Below are positions 5,064-7,209 of a DNA stretch of 7,209 bases, piece by piece. Both the position numbers and the translations under genes were made by a program. Each line of letters opens with the position of its first letter. The stretch's first letter is position 1. The notes beneath the pieces are model-generated. The model did no database searches, was not told the origin of the DNA, and was given only the letters and a program-made list of their open reading frames with translations. Origin of the DNA: Candidatus Stahliibacteriota bacterium (lineage in GTDB: Bacteria; Hydrothermota; Tepidihabitantia; SM23-42); assembly GCA_004376785.1 (NCBI GenBank), contig SOIY01000011.1:1-7209 (forward strand). Reading direction: 5' to 3'.

Positions 5064-7209
5064 ATGGCTGATGCTTCCACAAGATTTCATCATGATTTAA
5101 TTAAACAAATAGGGTTAGGCATTAATATTTCAAGAACCTATCCTAAAGGGCACCCTTCATTACTACCAGTTGTCAAGCGATTCAGGATTTTGCTCAAAGA
5201 AATGCCAATTGAACAAGAATCTATATCATTAGTTGTCGTTGAAGATGTAATAATGGTCGAACAAGAAAGATTTGATTCAAAAATATTACCTATAGTACAA
5301 ACCCTTGTAGAAAGATTAAACCGTTTGGGAGTAAAAAGCATAACGTTTAATGTTGATTTTACAGAAGAGGATGTAAGGGAGTTCTTTACAGCAATGGCGG
5401 CAACACCTGCAGACATTGCTGATTATGGGGATATAGTCGCTTTGATCAAGGCAAAAGGGATTACTAGTATTAAGGTCAATAAATTTCGCGTTGGTGTTAT
5501 TTCCACAGACGAAGAATCCCAGACAATGAATTGGGAACAGTTTTTAGAATCACTGGCAATTACCCAAGTAACTATGACAGAAGAAGATCGAATTAAGGAA
5601 TTAGGTAATTTTCTGTCAGGTATTGGTATTGCTGGTAGTGAACCAGCTAATATCCAAACCGGGAAAATCGTTGGCGGGCTTGAAAAACTTGCGCTCTTAA
5701 TCGCTGACCAATATGGCGAGGATAGATGGAATGAATATTCCCTTGTTTTCTCACGAATGCTCTCTGCTTTATCTCCGACCATAAAAAAGAGTATTGCTAA
5801 ATATCGTACAGAAAATAAGAAACTCGCTACTCTGTTTAGAAATTTAATACCAACTATGGTTGATGAAGATATTATAGACATCATTGCAATAAAAGCTAAA
5901 GAGAAATCACCAACAACAGAGCACGAAATTGTTGATATTCTTAAAAATGTTACAGGTTCAAGACTGCCTGATCTTTTGTCTACATTAAGGATAAATGTTC
6001 CAGAATTGAATTTTGAAAAAATCGTCGCACAATTGATGGGCGAATTGAAAACTTCAAAAGGGGAAAAGGTAGTAGATGAATTATTGAGTAAAGATTTAGA
6101 AATACAGATGAGAACTATCTTCCCGCGTTTGCGTGACCAATCACATGAAAAAAGGATTAAAGCTGTCGATGAATTAATGGGATTCAGCGATAGAATCTTT
6201 GAAATCGAAAACTATGATTTAATTAGATTGTTTGTTGACCGTCTGGATGCAATGGCTGATGCAGAAACAGAGATAAAAACCTTTAAAAGGGTGATTGCTG
6301 CGATGAAAAGTCTATACATGAAAGCAGGGGGATTGAAAAAACATGATCTTGTTCAGTTTATTTCCAAAAAATTTGGGAAACATTTATTACGAAAAGATGC
6401 TGCATTGTTGGAAAGGAAGATAACTTTAATTAAAGCTATAAGTGACATAAAAGACGAAAATTATGTTCCTGAATTGATCTCCTTACTTTGGGATCCAGGA
6501 ACTTTTGTGGAGGCAAGAGCGGCATTGACTTCGCTGGCTGAATTTTCAGTACCGCTTTTAATAGATACGCTTAAGGATACAGAAGATCGTTCAATAAGAA
6601 TGAAGATCATTGATGTGCTGATTAAAATTGGTGATAAGGCAATATCTAAAATTGAGAAAATGCTGTTTTCATCTGAATGGTATATTCGTAGAAATGGTGT
6701 TTTTATTTTAGGTGAGATGAAAGCCAGCTCTGCTGTTGATGCGATCGGCAAATTGATTGATGATGATGAGGAACAGGTTCAGTTGGCAGTAATTGCGAGT
6801 TTTAGAAAAATTGGTGGTGATAAAGTGAAGGATTATATCAAAACGGCAATGGACAGCAAATATAGACAAGTGGCTATAAAAGCAATGCGGAGTTTAGAAA
6901 AAGATGATGTAAAAGAAAAACTTAATGATGTAGTAATATGGTTGAAATCCCGCAAAGGAGTACCCAATAAAGAAGAAGAGAAATTCAGGCGTGATATTAT
7001 TGGCCTAATAGGAAAATTCGGTGATGATTCTGTAATTGACGAGTTGGTTGCTTTGTTGAATGAAAAGGCGATATTTAAGGGAAGTTTGCTTCAACCTACC
7101 AAGGTTTCAGCACTCAATGCCCTGGTAATGATTGGTAGTGAAAAGGCAATAGGGGCTTTACGTGATGCAACCAATCATAAAAATCAATTTGTTGCTGGCT
7201 CTGCCCAGA
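5064..7209 (+). CDS. HEAT-repeat protein with YPKGHP-type N-terminal domain (3' end outside window)
   Basis: The frame is open from ATG 5064 to the window edge: 715 complete codons with no stop. I checked it codon by codon from 5520 on, and it gives sensible protein throughout. Residues 1-145 form a mixed alpha/beta domain starting with a helix and R-T-Y-P-K-G-H-P at 24-31. A Y-P-x-G-H-P motif after an N-terminal helix recurs in HEAT- and HD-type bacterial signalling proteins, by recollection. Residues 150-450 are mostly helical with no recognised catalytic motif. From about 450 to the end there are HEAT-type helix pairs, for example around 465-492, 494-525, 538-565, 570-595 and 645-700, a scaffold for protein binding. 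No signal peptide or membrane helix is seen. It begins 2 bp after the preceding stop with no clear Shine-Dalgarno, so translation probably depends on coupling. An upstream in-frame stop at 5043 rules out a much earlier start. The role is unknown; operon position suggests an adaptor or effector platform for the cyclase pair. Confidence 0.88.
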   Translation, partial: MADASTRFHHDLIKQIGLGINISRTYPKGHPSLLPVVKRFRILLKEMPIEQESISLVVVEDVIMVEQERFDSKILPIVQTLVERLNRLGVKSITFNVDFTEEDVREFFTAMAATPADIADYGDIVALIKAKGITSIKVNKFRVGVISTDEESQTMNWEQFLESLAITQVTMTEEDRIKELGNFLSGIGIAGSEPANIQTGKIVGGLEKLALLIADQYGEDRWNEYSLVFSRMLSALSPTIKKSIAKYRTENKKLATLFRNLIPTMVDEDIIDIIAIKAKEKSPTTEHEIVDILKNVTGSRLPDLLSTLRINVPELNFEKIVAQLMGELKTSKGEKVVDELLSKDLEIQMRTIFPRLRDQSHEKRIKAVDELMGFSDRIFEIENYDLIRLFVDRLDAMADAETEIKTFKRVIAAMKSLYMKAGGLKKHDLVQFISKKFGKHLLRKDAALLERKITLIKAISDIKDENYVPELISLLWDPGTFVEARAALTSLAEFSVPLLIDTLKDTEDRSIRMKIIDVLIKIGDKAISKIEKMLFSSEWYIRRNGVFILGEMKASSAVDAIGKLIDDDEEQVQLAVIASFRKIGGDKVKDYIKTAMDSKYRQVAIKAMRSLEKDDVKEKLNDVVIWLKSRKGVPNKEEEKFRRDIIGLIGKFGDDSVIDELVALLNEKAIFKGSLLQPTKVSALNALVMIGSEKAIGALRDATNHKNQFVAGSAQ

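Noticed and set aside
5138..5884. Two Ser/Thr-rich minus-strand open frames (92 and 153 aa)
   Set aside because: The plus strand here is a continuous coding frame of the HEAT protein; Ser/Thr/Ile-rich low-complexity translation is typical of antisense shadows.

Overview
The window is AT-rich bacterial DNA (about one third G+C by eye) using the standard code. Genes are tightly packed, and a near-consensus sigma70-type promoter (TTGACA, 16 bp, TATAAT) is visible. The gene content suggests a free-living, signalling-rich bacterium, perhaps from a little-cultured lineage: a multidomain cyclase/ATPase/TPR protein, zinc-ribbon cyclase domains, and a HEAT-repeat protein with a YPKGHP-type N-terminus. 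No taxon can be fixed from this sequence. No mobile element, CRISPR array, rRNA or tRNA is visible.

Layout. On the minus strand, 37-1080 encodes RlmN, the radical-SAM 23S rRNA/tRNA adenine-C2 methyltransferase, with all its hallmark cysteines. Thirteen bases downstream of it, on the same strand, a ribosome binding site and a possible TTG start open another gene that leaves the window at base 1. The divergent intergenic region (1081-1237) holds a small hairpin-forming element, a strong plus-strand promoter overlapped by an AT-rich dyad, and a well-placed Shine-Dalgarno. That Shine-Dalgarno serves an 8-codon leader ORF rather than the main gene.

On the plus strand, three genes form a compact operon. 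The first (1238-4414, 1058 aa) has an N-terminal zinc ribbon, a class III nucleotidyl cyclase homology domain, a STAND/AAA_16-type ATPase and a long TPR tail. The second (4417-5061, 214 aa) is a zinc ribbon plus a stand-alone class III cyclase domain. The third (5064 to the window end, at least 715 aa) has a YPKGHP-containing N-terminal domain, a helical middle and C-terminal HEAT repeats. The junctions are 2 bp each, or an ATGA overlap for the second gene if its earlier ATG is used, so the three are probably co-transcribed and translationally coupled.

Most interesting observation. The two cyclase domains are each missing half of the canonical active site, and the missing halves are complementary. 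The large protein has lost the first metal-binding Asp (Ser55) but keeps the Asn/Arg transition-state pair (N174, R178). The small protein keeps both metal Asps (D43, D87) but has lost the Asn/Arg pair. This is the division of labour of the C1 and C2 domains of mammalian adenylyl cyclase. It predicts an obligate two-gene heterodimeric cyclase, with catalysis gated by the ATPase/TPR sensory part of the large subunit. Both subunits have Gln at the purine-selecting Lys/Glu position, so the nucleotide product cannot be called. The alternative is that both are pseudocyclases used only for binding.
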